From Pseudomonadota bacterium (GTDB taxonomy: Bacteria > Chloroflexota > UBA6077 > JAJPHF01), in contig JAJPHF010000030.1 of the NCBI GenBank assembly GCA_021325365.1, positions 1 to 45,871 of the forward strand: 45,871 nt of DNA, given 5' to 3'. The position numbers and the translations under genes are program-made. Within the stretch, counting starts at the first letter, position 1. Every line of letters begins with the position of its first letter. Under the pieces are notes generated by a model that was not told where the DNA came from, did not search any database, and saw nothing but the letters and a program-made list of their open reading frames with translations. Positions 1-8,951 of this stretch are shown one piece after another.

Positions 1-849
1 GCCCGCCTGGCCGACACGCTGGCGGGCGCGAAGGCGGCCGACATGCAGGCCGCCATCTCGGCCGTGGACCAGGCCCAGCAGACGCTCACCCTGCGGCGCT
101 ACCCGAACACGGCACAGGAGATCCAGCAGCAGCAAGAGGCCGTGGCGCAGGCCCGCGCCAACCTGGCCCTCCGCTCGCAGCCGAACCGGCCCGAGGACAT
201 CCAGCAGGCGCAGGCCGCGGTCGAGCAAGCGCGCGGCGCTGCCGACCTGGCACGGGCGCAGGCCGCGGAAGCCGTTGTCTACGCGCCGTTCGACGGCGTG
301 GTGTCCGCGAAGCTGATGTCGGAGGGCGCGCTCGCCAGCCCGACGACGCCGGTCGTCACGCTGGTGACGGACGAGGTCGAGGTGGTGGTCAACGTCGAGG
401 AGGCGCGCGTCGGCCAGGTGCACCAGGGCAGTCCGGCCGTGCTCACCGTCTCCGCGTTCCCCGGCGAGGAGTTCCCGGCCGTGGTGGCCGTCGTCTCCCC
501 GACCGCCGACCAGCGCAGCCGCACCTTCCAGGCGAAAGTCGTGCCCACCAACCCGGACGGCAAGCTGAAGGAGGGCATGTTCGCCCAGGTACGCATTCGG
601 GGCGACGAGCGCCAGGATGTCGTGCTCATCCCGAACGCGGCGATCGTCCAGCGCAGCGGGAAGAGCGTCGTGTTCGTAGTCGAGGACGGCAAGGCGCAGA
701 TGCGCGAGCTGCAGCTCGGCATCACCGACGGCAAGAGCACCGAGGTGCTCAAGGGGTTGCAGCCGGGCGACCAGCTGGTCGTCGCCGGGCAGGAGACCCT
801 GAACGACGGCGACGCCGTGCGCGTGGGCGGCAACCGCGGCGCGAGCTAA
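1..849 (+). CDS. RND efflux periplasmic adaptor subunit (HlyD/MFP family), 5'-truncated
   Basis: This is the C-terminal part of a membrane fusion protein that links an RND pump to the cell exterior. The frame is open from base 1, so the start lies outside the window. The first ~85 visible residues are Ala/Gln/Glu-rich and heptad-like, fitting the alpha-helical hairpin. A lipoyl/barrel-type segment follows, with the typical APFDGVV motif, then beta-barrel and membrane-proximal domains ending in a GDAVRV stretch. The stop is TAA at 847-849. An RND pump gene follows 175 bp downstream on the same strand, which supports the pairing. Family assignment is firm; the substrate cannot be told. No outer-membrane TolC-like gene is visible in the window, so it is unclear whether the cell envelope is diderm. 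Confidence 0.9.
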   Translation, partial: ARLADTLAGAKAADMQAAISAVDQAQQTLTLRRYPNTAQEIQQQQEAVAQARANLALRSQPNRPEDIQQAQAAVEQARGAADLARAQAAEAVVYAPFDGVVSAKLMSEGALASPTTPVVTLVTDEVEVVVNVEEARVGQVHQGSPAVLTVSAFPGEEFPAVVAVVSPTADQRSRTFQAKVVPTNPDGKLKEGMFAQVRIRGDERQDVVLIPNAAIVQRSGKSVVFVVEDGKAQMRELQLGITDGKSTEVLKGLQPGDQLVVAGQETLNDGDAVRVGGNRGAS

Positions 850-855
850 GGTGAC

Positions 856-887
856 CCGGCCCGCCCGGAACGCTCCCGGCGGGCCGG
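856..887 (+). terminator. GC-rich hairpin between adaptor and pump genes
   Basis: A 10-bp perfect inverted repeat (CCGGCCCGCC at 856-865, GGCGGGCCGG at 878-887) with a 12-nt loop begins 6 bases after the adaptor stop. There is no T-run after it. It could attenuate transcription into the pump gene or stabilise the upstream mRNA end. Confidence 0.3.
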
Positions 888-1024
888 ACGACGCGCTGGG
901 CGTCGCGCGACCGAAACTGGGCGCGTTCTTCCGCGAGGCGGCGGGCAGGCCGGGCGCCAGTGGCGGTGCCGGTGGCGCTGGGTGGCCCCATGCCCGTGCG
1001 CGGTGGGGCCGCTAGGAGAGTTCG

Positions 1025-4000
1025 ATGGGGTTGACGCGCACCGCGATCAGGCGCCCGCTCGCGACCATCATGGTCTTCCTGGCCCTGATCCTCATGGGCC
1101 AGCAGGCGTACACACGGCTGCGCGTCGACCGCTTCCCGAACATCTCCTTCCCCGTCGTCTTCGCCGTGATCAACTGGCCCGGCGCGTCGCCCGAGGACAT
1201 CGAGCAGCAGATTCTCGTCCCGGCCGAGAACGCGGCCGCCGGCCTCAGCGGCGTCGACCGCATTGAGTCGTCCGCGCAGGAAGGCTCGGCGCGCCTCACG
1301 ATCCGCTTCGTCGAGGGCACGGACCTCGATCAGGCCACGATCGACACGCAGCGGCGCCTTGCCGCCATCGGCCGGCTCCTCCCGGTCGACGCGACCCAGC
1401 CCAGCATCTCGAAGGCCGACCCGTCGGCCATCCCCGTCATGAACGTGGTGCTGACGGGCACCCTGCCGATTGACGACCTGCGCTATCTCGCGGACAACAC
1501 GGTCCTCCAGAAGCTCGTGGCGGTGCCCGGGGTGGCCGACGTCACGGTGTATGGCGGGCTGGTCCGCGAGGTCCAGGTGCAGGTGGATTATCCTCGCCTG
1601 GAGGCCTACGGCCTCTCGCTGACGCAGCTGACGAGCGCGCTCCAGCGCGAAAACGTGAACTCGCCAGGCGGCCGCATCGACGTGGGCGAGCACGGCTTCT
1701 CGGTCCGCGCGATGGGCCTGGCGCAGACACCCGAGGAGCTGGGCGAGTACATCGTGACGACGACTCCGGCAGGCCCCGTACGCCTGAAAGACGTGGCCCA
1801 CATCGTCGTCACCACCAAGCGCCAGCAGACCAGCCTGCACTACACGACACACGACCAGCCGAACGTGGACGCCATCGGCCTGGTCATCACGAAGCAGGCC
1901 GACGCGAACACGATCGAGACGGCAGACAACGTGCGAGCGGCCGTCCAGCAGCTCCAGCGCACGCTGCCCCACGGCGCGCAGCTCATCATTACCAACGACA
2001 CGTCGCATTACGTCCGGGAGGCCGTGGATTCGGTCCAAAAGGACCTGATCATCGCCATCATCCTCACCGGGCTCGTCCTCTTCCTCTTCCTGCACACTTG
2101 GCGCAACACCGCGATCGTGCTCATTTCCATCCCTACGTGCCTCGTGTCGACGTTCCTGTTGATGTACACCATGGGCTTCAGCCTGGACACGATCTCGCTG
2201 ATGGCGATGGCCCTGATGATCGGCATTCTGGTCGATGACTCGATCGTCGTCCTCGAGAACATTGCCCGGCACCTGGGGCGCGGCGAGAACCCGATCGAGG
2301 CGGCGCTGAACGGCCGCAGCGAGATCGGCATGGCGGCCATCGCCATCACGCTCACGGACGTGGTGGTCTACGTGCCGATCTCGTTCATGCAAGGCAACAT
2401 CGGCAAGCTGTTCCGCGAGTTCGGCCTGACCATCGTCTCGGCGACCCTGCTCTCCCTCCTCGTCTCCTTCACGCTGGTGCCCGTGCTCGCCTCGCGCTGG
2501 CTGAAGGCGCACGAGGGCGAGGGCCACGAGCGCGGCTTTGCCGGCGCCTGGGAGCGCGGCTTCGACCGCCTGGGAGCGAGCTACCGGCGACTCCTCGGCT
2601 GGGCGCTGCGCCATCGGCCGGTAGTGGTGGGCGTCGCCGCCGCGCTGCTCGTCGTGACCTTCGCCACGCTGCCGCTGAACCTGATCGGCCAGGAGTACGC
2701 GCCCCAGGAGGACGACGGCCAGTTCACGATCAGCACGGAGATGCCCCCCGGCACGTCGCTGGCGGGCAACGCCGCGGCCATCGCGCGCGTCGAGCAAAAG
2801 CTGCTGGAGCTGCCCGAGGTCGAGTCGTTCACGACGACCGTGGGGCAGTCGGGCTCGCGCCAGGGGGGCACGGACCGCAACGGCAGCATCGCCGTGCAGC
2901 TCAAGGAGAAGAGCCAGCGCCAGCGCACGCTCTTCCAGGTCATCCCCGATATCCGCCAGGTGCAGCGCGAGGTGCCCGGGCTCCAGCTGCGCGCCAGCGG
3001 CTCGTCGCCGCTCATCGGCGGCGGCTCGACGCCCATCAACGTGCGGCTGCTGGGCGACAACCCGCAGACGCTGACGCAGCTGGCCGCGCGCGTCGAGCAG
3101 ATCGTGCGCGACACGCCCGGCACGGTAGACGTGCGGAACGACGCCGCGCTCGGCGAGCCGGAGGTGCGCGCCTTCCTCGACCGCCAGCGCATGTCGGACC
3201 TGGGCGTGACCGCGACGCAGGTGGCGACCGCGCTGCGCACGGCGATTGGCGGCACGACGGCCACGCAGCTCCAGGTGCAGGGGCAGGCTGGCATCGACAT
3301 CACGGTCATCGCCGACGAGGCGGTGCGCAACGACCTCACGGCGCTGGCGAACATCCCCATCCCGCTGGGCCTGACGGGCGGCACGGCCACCGCCAGTAGC
3401 TCCACCGCCAGCCGCACGCCGACCGCGAGCGGCGGCAGCGTGCCCGTGGGCGGCTCGACCATTCGGCTCGGCCAGGTCGCCGACCTGCGCGTGGTGGACG
3501 CGCCCACGACGATCTCGCGCAGCGACCGGCAGCGCCAGGTCTCGGTGGCAGCCAATCTCGACGGGCGCTCGGTGGGCGACGCGGCGCGCGACATCCGCGC
3601 CGCGCTGGCGCAGGTGCCGATGCCGGCGGGGTACAGCTCGCGCTTTGTCGGCCAGGTCGATCAGCTCGACCAGGCCCGGGCCGCGCTGCTGTCCGCGCTG
3701 GTGATCTCGATCGTCCTGATCTACATGCTGCTGGTGGCGCTGTACGAGTCCTGGCTGCACCCGCTGGCCATCATGTTCTCCCTGCCGGTCGCCATGGTGG
3801 GCGCCTTCGGCGCGCTCAAGCTCACCGGCAACACCTTCAACCTGTTCTCGATGATCGGCATCATCATGCTGATGGGCCTGGTGGCGAAGAATGCCATCCT
3901 GCTCGTCGACTTCACGAATACCCTGCGCGGGCGCGGCCTCGCGCGCAACGCGGCGATCATGGAAGCGGGGCCAACGCGCCTGCGGCCCATCGTGATGACC

Positions 4001-4435
4001 ACCTGCACGGTCGTCTTCTCGATGATCCCGCTGGCCCTGAAGATGGAGGAGGGCGCCGAGTCGCGCGCGCCGATGGCGGTGGTCCTGATCGGCGGCGTGA
4101 TCACCTCGACGCTGCTAACCCTGGTGCTCGTGCCCGTGATGTACGCCTACCTCGACGACCTGAGCCGCCTGCCCGCGCTAGCCCGCGCGCGGGTGCCGGC
4201 GTGGCTCCGCATGAGAGGCATCCCGGTGCCTAGCCTGAACGACCGCGGCACGGCCGCCACCCCCGGGCCCGGCGAGCCGCCTCCCGCGATGGCCGGCGGC
4301 GCCGTCGACTACTTCGGCGTCCACCCGCCGCTGCCGGCCACCGCGCCCGGCTCCGGCGCCGGGCATGACCGGTTACCGGAGAATCGGCGCCTCCCCGACG
4401 GGGAGCGGCCGCGCCCGCCCGCCGCCGAGGGGTAG
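1025..4435 (+). CDS. RND family efflux pump, AcrB/HAE1-like inner membrane transporter
   Basis: Proton-driven multidrug or metabolite efflux transporter of 1136 residues, slightly longer than typical AcrB (~1050). GGAGAG lies a few bases before the ATG. TM1 is at about residues 10-28. The first large porter domain follows to ~335, then TM2-6 including the paired acidic residues D404-D405 of TM4 (GILVDDSIVV) used in proton relay. A second porter domain and TM8-12 follow, with the family signature around GLVAKNAILLVDF. Residues ~785-812 are an unusual Gly/Ser/Thr-rich segment within the second porter half. The C-terminal ~70 residues are Pro/Gly/Arg-rich and probably disordered. It forms a unit with the upstream adaptor. 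Family is certain, substrate unknown. Confidence 0.95.
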   Translation: MGLTRTAIRRPLATIMVFLALILMGQQAYTRLRVDRFPNISFPVVFAVINWPGASPEDIEQQILVPAENAAAGLSGVDRIESSAQEGSARLTIRFVEGTDLDQATIDTQRRLAAIGRLLPVDATQPSISKADPSAIPVMNVVLTGTLPIDDLRYLADNTVLQKLVAVPGVADVTVYGGLVREVQVQVDYPRLEAYGLSLTQLTSALQRENVNSPGGRIDVGEHGFSVRAMGLAQTPEELGEYIVTTTPAGPVRLKDVAHIVVTTKRQQTSLHYTTHDQPNVDAIGLVITKQADANTIETADNVRAAVQQLQRTLPHGAQLIITNDTSHYVREAVDSVQKDLIIAIILTGLVLFLFLHTWRNTAIVLISIPTCLVSTFLLMYTMGFSLDTISLMAMALMIGILVDDSIVVLENIARHLGRGENPIEAALNGRSEIGMAAIAITLTDVVVYVPISFMQGNIGKLFREFGLTIVSATLLSLLVSFTLVPVLASRWLKAHEGEGHERGFAGAWERGFDRLGASYRRLLGWALRHRPVVVGVAAALLVVTFATLPLNLIGQEYAPQEDDGQFTISTEMPPGTSLAGNAAAIARVEQKLLELPEVESFTTTVGQSGSRQGGTDRNGSIAVQLKEKSQRQRTLFQVIPDIRQVQREVPGLQLRASGSSPLIGGGSTPINVRLLGDNPQTLTQLAARVEQIVRDTPGTVDVRNDAALGEPEVRAFLDRQRMSDLGVTATQVATALRTAIGGTTATQLQVQGQAGIDITVIADEAVRNDLTALANIPIPLGLTGGTATASSSTASRTPTASGGSVPVGGSTIRLGQVADLRVVDAPTTISRSDRQRQVSVAANLDGRSVGDAARDIRAALAQVPMPAGYSSRFVGQVDQLDQARAALLSALVISIVLIYMLLVALYESWLHPLAIMFSLPVAMVGAFGALKLTGNTFNLFSMIGIIMLMGLVAKNAILLVDFTNTLRGRGLARNAAIMEAGPTRLRPIVMTTCTVVFSMIPLALKMEEGAESRAPMAVVLIGGVITSTLLTLVLVPVMYAYLDDLSRLPALARARVPAWLRMRGIPVPSLNDRGTAATPGPGEPPPAMAGGAVDYFGVHPPLPATAPGSGAGHDRLPENRRLPDGERPRPPAAEG

Positions 4436-4466
4436 TAGCCCGCAGGGGCAGCGCGCGCGGGGCCGT

Positions 4467-4515
4467 GGACGACAGAGCGGCGGGAGGGCCAGGCCCTCCC
4501 GCCGCTCTGTCGTCC
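4467..4515. terminator. 24-bp perfect inverted repeat, bidirectional terminator
   Basis: The arms 4467-4490 and 4492-4515 are exactly complementary around a single central base. The element sits in the 97-bp gap between the convergent pump gene (plus) and encapsulin gene (minus), which is the expected place for a shared terminator. No clear T-tract follows on either strand, so termination by hairpin strength alone, or mRNA 3'-end protection, is inferred. Confidence 0.7.
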
Positions 4516-4532
4516 CGCGCCCTGCTTGAGCG

Positions 4533-5435
4533 CTAGGCTGGCCCCGCCCCCCGACCGCGCCGTGTCGGCGCCTCGGCCTCCGTGTCCGACCCGCCCGGCT
4601 CCAGCGTCACGATGGCCTGCGGCCGCTTGATCCGCAGCACCACCGACTCCAGCACGCGGAAGTAGTGATTGAGGTTCTCGGCCGTCAGGTACGCGACGAC
4701 CAGGTCCTGCGCGACGACCAGGTCCATGTAGCTGGCGCCCGTCGCCAGCACTAACGCGTTGCCGTCCGGGATGGCCGCCGAGCGGTACACGCCCGACGCC
4801 GCCAGCTTCTGGACCTGCTCGATCTCTAGCACCCCGGTGTTCTCGTAGACGCGGTTCATCGCGGCGTACATGCGCGGGCTGGCCACGACCGCGTAGGGGC
4901 CGTAAAACCCGGCATCGGTGAGGTACTGCGTCGCGGTCACCACGTCGCGGAAGGCGTTGCCGATCCCCGCCCAGTCGCTGATGCGCAGCACGCCGCGCCC
5001 CGCGGCGTTCAGCAGCCCCTCGTAGCCAAGCGCGGCGTTGCCGTTGAAGATGAGGTCGTCTTCGGTGCGCGCGACGATGTTGGCCGCGGTCGCCACCGGT
5101 CCCGTGTCGAGTGGCAACGCGATCTGCTGGTGCATCGCCAGGTCGCGCCAGTGCAGCTCGAAATCTTTGTACAGCAGCGGGATCGGGAGGAAGCGGTGCT
5201 CGCTGGGCCGCACGAGGCCGGCCTCGTCGTCGCCCGTGAGGTCCAGGCCGCCCCGCTCGGTTCCCCGAAAGACATAGTCGGGCACCACCTCGACGCCCGC
5301 GCCCAGCGGCCCGAGCACCGGCACGATGCGGCGGCCGACGAGCGCGCGGCGCGCGGTGTCCTCGGCGACCGCGTCGATCTGGTCCCACTCGGCATCGGTC
5401 AGGGGCGCCTGGTCCCGCAGCAGGTAATCCGTCAT
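4533..5435 (-). CDS. Encapsulin shell protein, family 1 (linocin M18 / CFP29 type)
   Basis: HK97-fold protein that self-assembles into a protein nanocompartment around a cargo enzyme. At 300 residues it exceeds the usual ~265. The N-terminal amphipathic helix region (LTDAEWDQIDAVAEDTAR, ~residues 12-29) and the following GRRIVPVLGPLG segment match the conserved N-terminus of family 1 shells, which binds cargo targeting peptides. The E-loop/P-domain core (HWRDLAMHQQ, DLIFNGN, FYGPYAVVASP) is also recognisable. The last ~25 residues are a polar Gly/Glu/Arg tail not usual in the family; it could lie on the shell exterior. GGGGAG precedes the ATG by about 9 bases, and an AT-rich patch at ~5455-5490 may hold the promoter. 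No DyP peroxidase, ferritin-like or hemerythrin cargo gene is adjacent. Confidence 0.93.
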   Translation of the reverse strand: MTDYLLRDQAPLTDAEWDQIDAVAEDTARRALVGRRIVPVLGPLGAGVEVVPDYVFRGTERGGLDLTGDDEAGLVRPSEHRFLPIPLLYKDFELHWRDLAMHQQIALPLDTGPVATAANIVARTEDDLIFNGNAALGYEGLLNAAGRGVLRISDWAGIGNAFRDVVTATQYLTDAGFYGPYAVVASPRMYAAMNRVYENTGVLEIEQVQKLAASGVYRSAAIPDGNALVLATGASYMDLVVAQDLVVAYLTAENLNHYFRVLESVVLRIKRPQAIVTLEPGGSDTEAEAPTRRGRGAGPA

Positions 5436-5573
5436 CGGCTACGCTCCCCTACGTCAATTGGCATATACACTCTATCCTACTTCGGGGCCTATCGCCTGCG
5501 CCGCCGGCCAGGCACGACGGCGCGTCAGACCGAGGGCCGCAGCGCGGCGCACGAAGCGAACGGAGCCGTCTGC

Positions 5574-6197
5574 TCAGGGGAGCGGCGTGCCCCCGGGGGC
5601 CGAGTCCTCGCCGCGCTCTGCAAGATGTATACCGAGCAGCCGCCCCCACGGGATCTTGGCGATCAGCACCAACAGCCCCAGGCTGGCCACCTCCAGCGCC
5701 AGCAGCTGCGGCCGCGTGAACGTCTCCGCGAACACGTCCGCCATGCTGGACACGGCGCGGTCGGCCACGTGCGCGAACAGCGTGTAGCTGACGACCCGCC
5801 CGGCGAAGAAGGCGCCCGCCACCAGGCGCAGGTCGAGGTGCGCCAGCCCCGCGGCCATGAAGAGTTGATTCGAGGGGATTGGCCCGAACGAGTAGACCAG
5901 CACCGCCGGGCCGATCCAGCGGCTGTGGGTGCGCAGGTAGGTGCCCAGATCGCGGAGATTGCCCAGCACGTCGGTCGGCAGTAGCCGCGGCCCGAGCAAG
6001 CGCGCCGCCTGGGCAAGAGCGACGCGCCCGGCGGTGGCCGCCACGGCGCCGCCGAGCGCCAGCGGCAGCAGCGGCAGATCGAGCTGGATGAGGAAGAACG
6101 CGAGCACCGACCAGGTAGGCGGCATGAACGCCGGCACCAGGTTGATGATGAAGACCGTCGCCCAGACGAGCAACAGCGCGAGGATGGTGTCAGCCAT
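5574..6197 (-). CDS. Small multi-pass membrane protein, DedA/SNARE-associated-like
   Basis: About 207 residues from the ATG at 6197; an in-frame GTG at 6215 is an alternative start and neither has a strong ribosome-binding site. Hydrophobic segments occur at roughly residues 1-22, 26-55, 95-120, 125-150 and 170-188. The middle part (VLVYSFGPIPSNQLFMAAGL) resembles the DedA/VTT family, whose members influence membrane lipid transport and envelope integrity, with a conserved G/P-rich re-entrant loop. The protein ends in a short charged cytoplasmic-type tail. It lies between secF and the encapsulin gene on the same strand, 138 bp from the latter. Family is probable rather than certain; no specific substrate can be named. 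Confidence 0.65.
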   Translation of the reverse strand: MADTILALLLVWATVFIINLVPAFMPPTWSVLAFFLIQLDLPLLPLALGGAVAATAGRVALAQAARLLGPRLLPTDVLGNLRDLGTYLRTHSRWIGPAVLVYSFGPIPSNQLFMAAGLAHLDLRLVAGAFFAGRVVSYTLFAHVADRAVSSMADVFAETFTRPQLLALEVASLGLLVLIAKIPWGRLLGIHLAERGEDSAPGGTPLP

Positions 6198-6282
6198 CAG
6201 CCCGCGGCGACCCACCCGGCCGGCCGGCCCGACCCCACGCCGACAACGGCCAGTACCACACGTCTCCCAGCCTGGTTCTCAT

Positions 6283-6325
6283 GGAAAGCGTGCAGGTCTG
6301 AGGTTAGCAGACCTGCACGCTTTCC
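6283..6325 (-). terminator. 18-bp perfect hairpin downstream of secF
   Basis: The arms 6283-6300 and 6308-6325 are fully complementary with a 7-nt loop. The hairpin starts about 60 bases after the secF stop on the minus strand and before the DedA-like gene. There is no T-run, so it is either a strong-stem terminator or a 3'-end stabiliser. It separates secDF from the DedA-like gene. Confidence 0.6.
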
Positions 6326-6385
6326 CCGGCCAGAGGCCCAACTGCGTTCGAGGCTGACGGTCGACCGGCGCGAGCCCGCGGCCAG

Positions 6386-7378
6386 CTATGCCGCGGCGGC
6401 GGCGGCCTCGGGCTCGCGGGGGCCGCGGTGGAAGAGGCGCTTGAACTCCCCGTTCTCCCACACCACCAGCATCATGCTCGCGTTGAAGATCGACGAGTAC
6501 GTCCCCGCGATGATGCCGACGAGCAGCGCCAGCACGAACGTGTGGATCGTGACGCCGCCGAACAGCAGCAGCGTGACCAGCGTGAGCAGCACCGTGATCG
6601 ACGTGTTCAGCGAGCGGCTCATCGTCTGCGTGAGGCTGTGGTTCACCACGGTGTCGAACGTCTCGCCCGGGTAGCGCTGCAGGTTCTCGCGGATGCGGTC
6701 GAAGACCACGATCGTGTCGTGGACGCTGAAGCCGATCACGGTGAGCACCGCCGTGATGAACAGCGCGTCCAGCTCGACCCCGAAGAGGCGGCCCAGGATC
6801 GAGAACACGCCGAGCACCAGCAGCGCGTCGTGGACCAGCGCGGCCACCGCGCAGACACCGTAGCGCCACGGGTTCTTGACCTTGCGGAACGCCCAGCTCA
6901 GGTAGCCGAGGATGCCGATACATGCCGCGATCACGGCGAGGATCGACTTCCGGACGATCTCGGAGGCGACGAGCGGCGACACCGAGTCGTAGCCCACGAC
7001 GACCCTGATATCGGGCTGGCTCGCCAGGACGTCCGCCGGCACGAAGCGCTGGCGCAGCGCGTTCTCGATGTCCTGTCGCTCCGAGTGAATGATATTGCCG
7101 TTCTCGTCGCGCTGGTCCTCGGCGAGCGGGAACGTGCGCACCAGGTATACGTCCTCCGAGCGCTGCACGACGGCCTCGGGGTGGCCCAGATCGACGAACG
7201 CTTGCCGCAGCTCGCCCTGATCCACCGGCACCGGGAACTGCAGCGTCATGATCGAGCCGGCCGAAAAGTCGATGCCCGGATGGATCCCGCCCGGCAGGAT
7301 CAGCGAGATCACCCCCGGCAGGATGACGAGCGCGGACAACAGAAAGAACAGATACCGCTTGCTGACCAGGTCGAGCAC
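6386..7378 (-). CDS. secF: Protein translocase subunit SecF
   Basis: Integral membrane partner of SecD. The SecDF complex uses the proton gradient to pull preproteins through SecYEG. The 330-residue length is normal. TM1 is at ~8-28, followed by the family motif around PGIDFSAG, an extracytoplasmic domain to ~140, and five more TM helices. The second half contains FSVHDTIVVFDRIREN, the most conserved SecF signature, and the NTSITVLLTL segment. An Ala-rich tail ends the protein. The start lies 3 bases after the secD stop (reading the minus strand), so the two are co-transcribed in the usual secD-secF order. Confidence 0.96.
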   Translation of the reverse strand: MLDLVSKRYLFFLLSALVILPGVISLILPGGIHPGIDFSAGSIMTLQFPVPVDQGELRQAFVDLGHPEAVVQRSEDVYLVRTFPLAEDQRDENGNIIHSERQDIENALRQRFVPADVLASQPDIRVVVGYDSVSPLVASEIVRKSILAVIAACIGILGYLSWAFRKVKNPWRYGVCAVAALVHDALLVLGVFSILGRLFGVELDALFITAVLTVIGFSVHDTIVVFDRIRENLQRYPGETFDTVVNHSLTQTMSRSLNTSITVLLTLVTLLLFGGVTIHTFVLALLVGIIAGTYSSIFNASMMLVVWENGEFKRLFHRGPREPEAAAAAA

Positions 7379-7381
7379 GGC

Positions 7382-8842
7382 CTACCTCCCCATGCCAGGC
7401 GCGGCCACGGCCGGCCCGCTCGGCGCCGCCGGCGCGGCCGGCGGCGTGCGCGGCACCCCGAACATCTCCGGATGCGTCGCGGCCCCGAAGTTGACCAGCG
7501 CGCGCAGCAGGCTGCGGGTCACGAACACGGCGCTGAACATGCTAACCGCCACGCCGATGGCCAGCGTCAGCGCGAACCCCGCGATGATGCTCGCCCCCTG
7601 CGAGGTGCCGAACCAGTACAGGATGGCGCAGGTGATTAACGTCGAGACGTTCGAGTCGCGGATCGACGACCAGGCGCGGTCGAAGCCGGCCTCCATCGCC
7701 GCGCGCACCGTCTTGCCCGCGCGTAACTCCTCGCGCATCCGTTCGAAGACGAGTATGTTGGCGTCGACCGCCATGCCGATCGAGAGAATGAAGCCCGCGA
7801 TCCCGGCGAGGGTGAGCGTGACGGGCCAGAGCTTGAAGATGGCCAGGGTGAGCAGCGTGTACACCGCCAGCGCCACCACCGCCATGACCCCGGGCACGCG
7901 GTAGAGCGCGATCATGAAGATCGCGACCACCACCAGCGCCAGCTCGCCGGCGATCACGCTCTTGCGCACCGAGTCGCCGCCCAGCGTGGCGTCGACCGTG
8001 CGCTCCTGGATCACGCGCACCGGCACGGGCAGGGCACCCGCGTTGAGCTGGATCACCAGCGTCTTCGCCTGGTCCAGCGTGAACTGCCCGCGGATGACGC
8101 CGCTACCGCCCGTGATCGGCTCCTGCACGATCGGCGCGGTCAGGAGCTGGTTGTCGAGGAAGATGCCGAGCGGCTTGCCTACCAGCCGCTGGGTCACCTC
8201 GGCGAACATCTTGGCGCCTTCGTCGTTGAACTGGAAGTAGATCTGCGGCCGGTTCCCGTTCGGGTCGAAACCGACCTCGGCCTTCTTGAAGTACTGGCCG
8301 GTCAGCTCGTGCGGCTGGCCGTCGCTGCCCGTCGCCGTCACCACCACCCAGCCGCTCGTATCCGAAGCGTCGGGCGGCGCGTTCGGGTCCGCGGGCGCCT
8401 GCGGCGTCGCCTGCTCGCGGAAGTCCAGGCGGGCCGTCTTACCGATCAGGTTCTTGGCTTCCTCGATGTCGCGGATGCCCGCTAGCTCGACGATGATGCG
8501 GTCGCTCCCGGACGTCTGGACGATCGGCTCGGACACGCCCGTCGCATTCACGCGCCGCTCGATGATGTCCTTGACGCCTTCAAGCTTGTCGGCCCGCTCG
8601 TTGTCCGGCACGTTGCTCATGTCAGCTTGCAGCACCAGGTTCGTGCCGCCCTGCAAGTCGAGGCCCAGCCGGAACCCGTCGCGGTCGAGGACCATGCCGC
8701 CGAGGGCCAGGTGAATGCCGGGACTACCCGGCAGGGGCAGCCCGTGCAGGTACTTGCCCGGGTCGCGCGGCCACACGACGAGCGCCGAGAGGATCGACAG
8801 GAGGGCGATAGCCGCCAGAATAATCTTGTTGTGGTGTCGCAC
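7382..8842 (-). CDS. secD: Protein translocase subunit SecD
   Basis: Larger subunit of the SecDF protein-export motor, 486 residues. TM1 is at ~7-25. The conserved LGLDLQGG motif occurs at ~59-66, followed by the P1 periplasmic domain with a Pro/Asp-rich linker (about residues 150-162). The C-terminal six-helix bundle includes the AGFILSIGMAVDANILVFERMREE signature region near residue 360, in which the conserved Asp takes part in proton translocation. The C-terminus is Ala/Pro-rich. It is the first gene of a two-gene secDF unit, with a candidate promoter at 8952-8981. Confidence 0.96.
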   Translation of the reverse strand: MRHHNKIILAAIALLSILSALVVWPRDPGKYLHGLPLPGSPGIHLALGGMVLDRDGFRLGLDLQGGTNLVLQADMSNVPDNERADKLEGVKDIIERRVNATGVSEPIVQTSGSDRIIVELAGIRDIEEAKNLIGKTARLDFREQATPQAPADPNAPPDASDTSGWVVVTATGSDGQPHELTGQYFKKAEVGFDPNGNRPQIYFQFNDEGAKMFAEVTQRLVGKPLGIFLDNQLLTAPIVQEPITGGSGVIRGQFTLDQAKTLVIQLNAGALPVPVRVIQERTVDATLGGDSVRKSVIAGELALVVVAIFMIALYRVPGVMAVVALAVYTLLTLAIFKLWPVTLTLAGIAGFILSIGMAVDANILVFERMREELRAGKTVRAAMEAGFDRAWSSIRDSNVSTLITCAILYWFGTSQGASIIAGFALTLAIGVAVSMFSAVFVTRSLLRALVNFGAATHPEMFGVPRTPPAAPAAPSGPAVAAPGMGR

Positions 8843-8951
8843 GGAACCTCCCCACCGCCGCGCGGAGCAAGCGACGGCTCGCCGGGCGGCCGCCGCCCGC
8901 GCAGCGGGGCGAACGGCCGGTTAGTGGTCGTCAGTACGGGACTGCCGTCGA

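Noticed and set aside
749..3760. A 1003-codon open frame on the minus strand opposite the RND pump
   Set aside because: It is antisense to a clear RND gene, has Arg/Ala/His-rich composition without domains, and is a chance product of GC-rich codon use. The same applies to the long frames at 6428-7639 (+), 12097-13086 (-), 16259-17251 (-), 20389-22176 (-) and 32953-34692 (+).
5574..5640. The C-terminal tail of the DedA-like protein (RLLGIHLAERG) as an encapsulin targeting peptide
   Set aside because: It faintly resembles the LGI..L..R type of targeting peptide, but the protein is multi-pass membrane and could not be packaged in a shell; the similarity is too short to support a claim.
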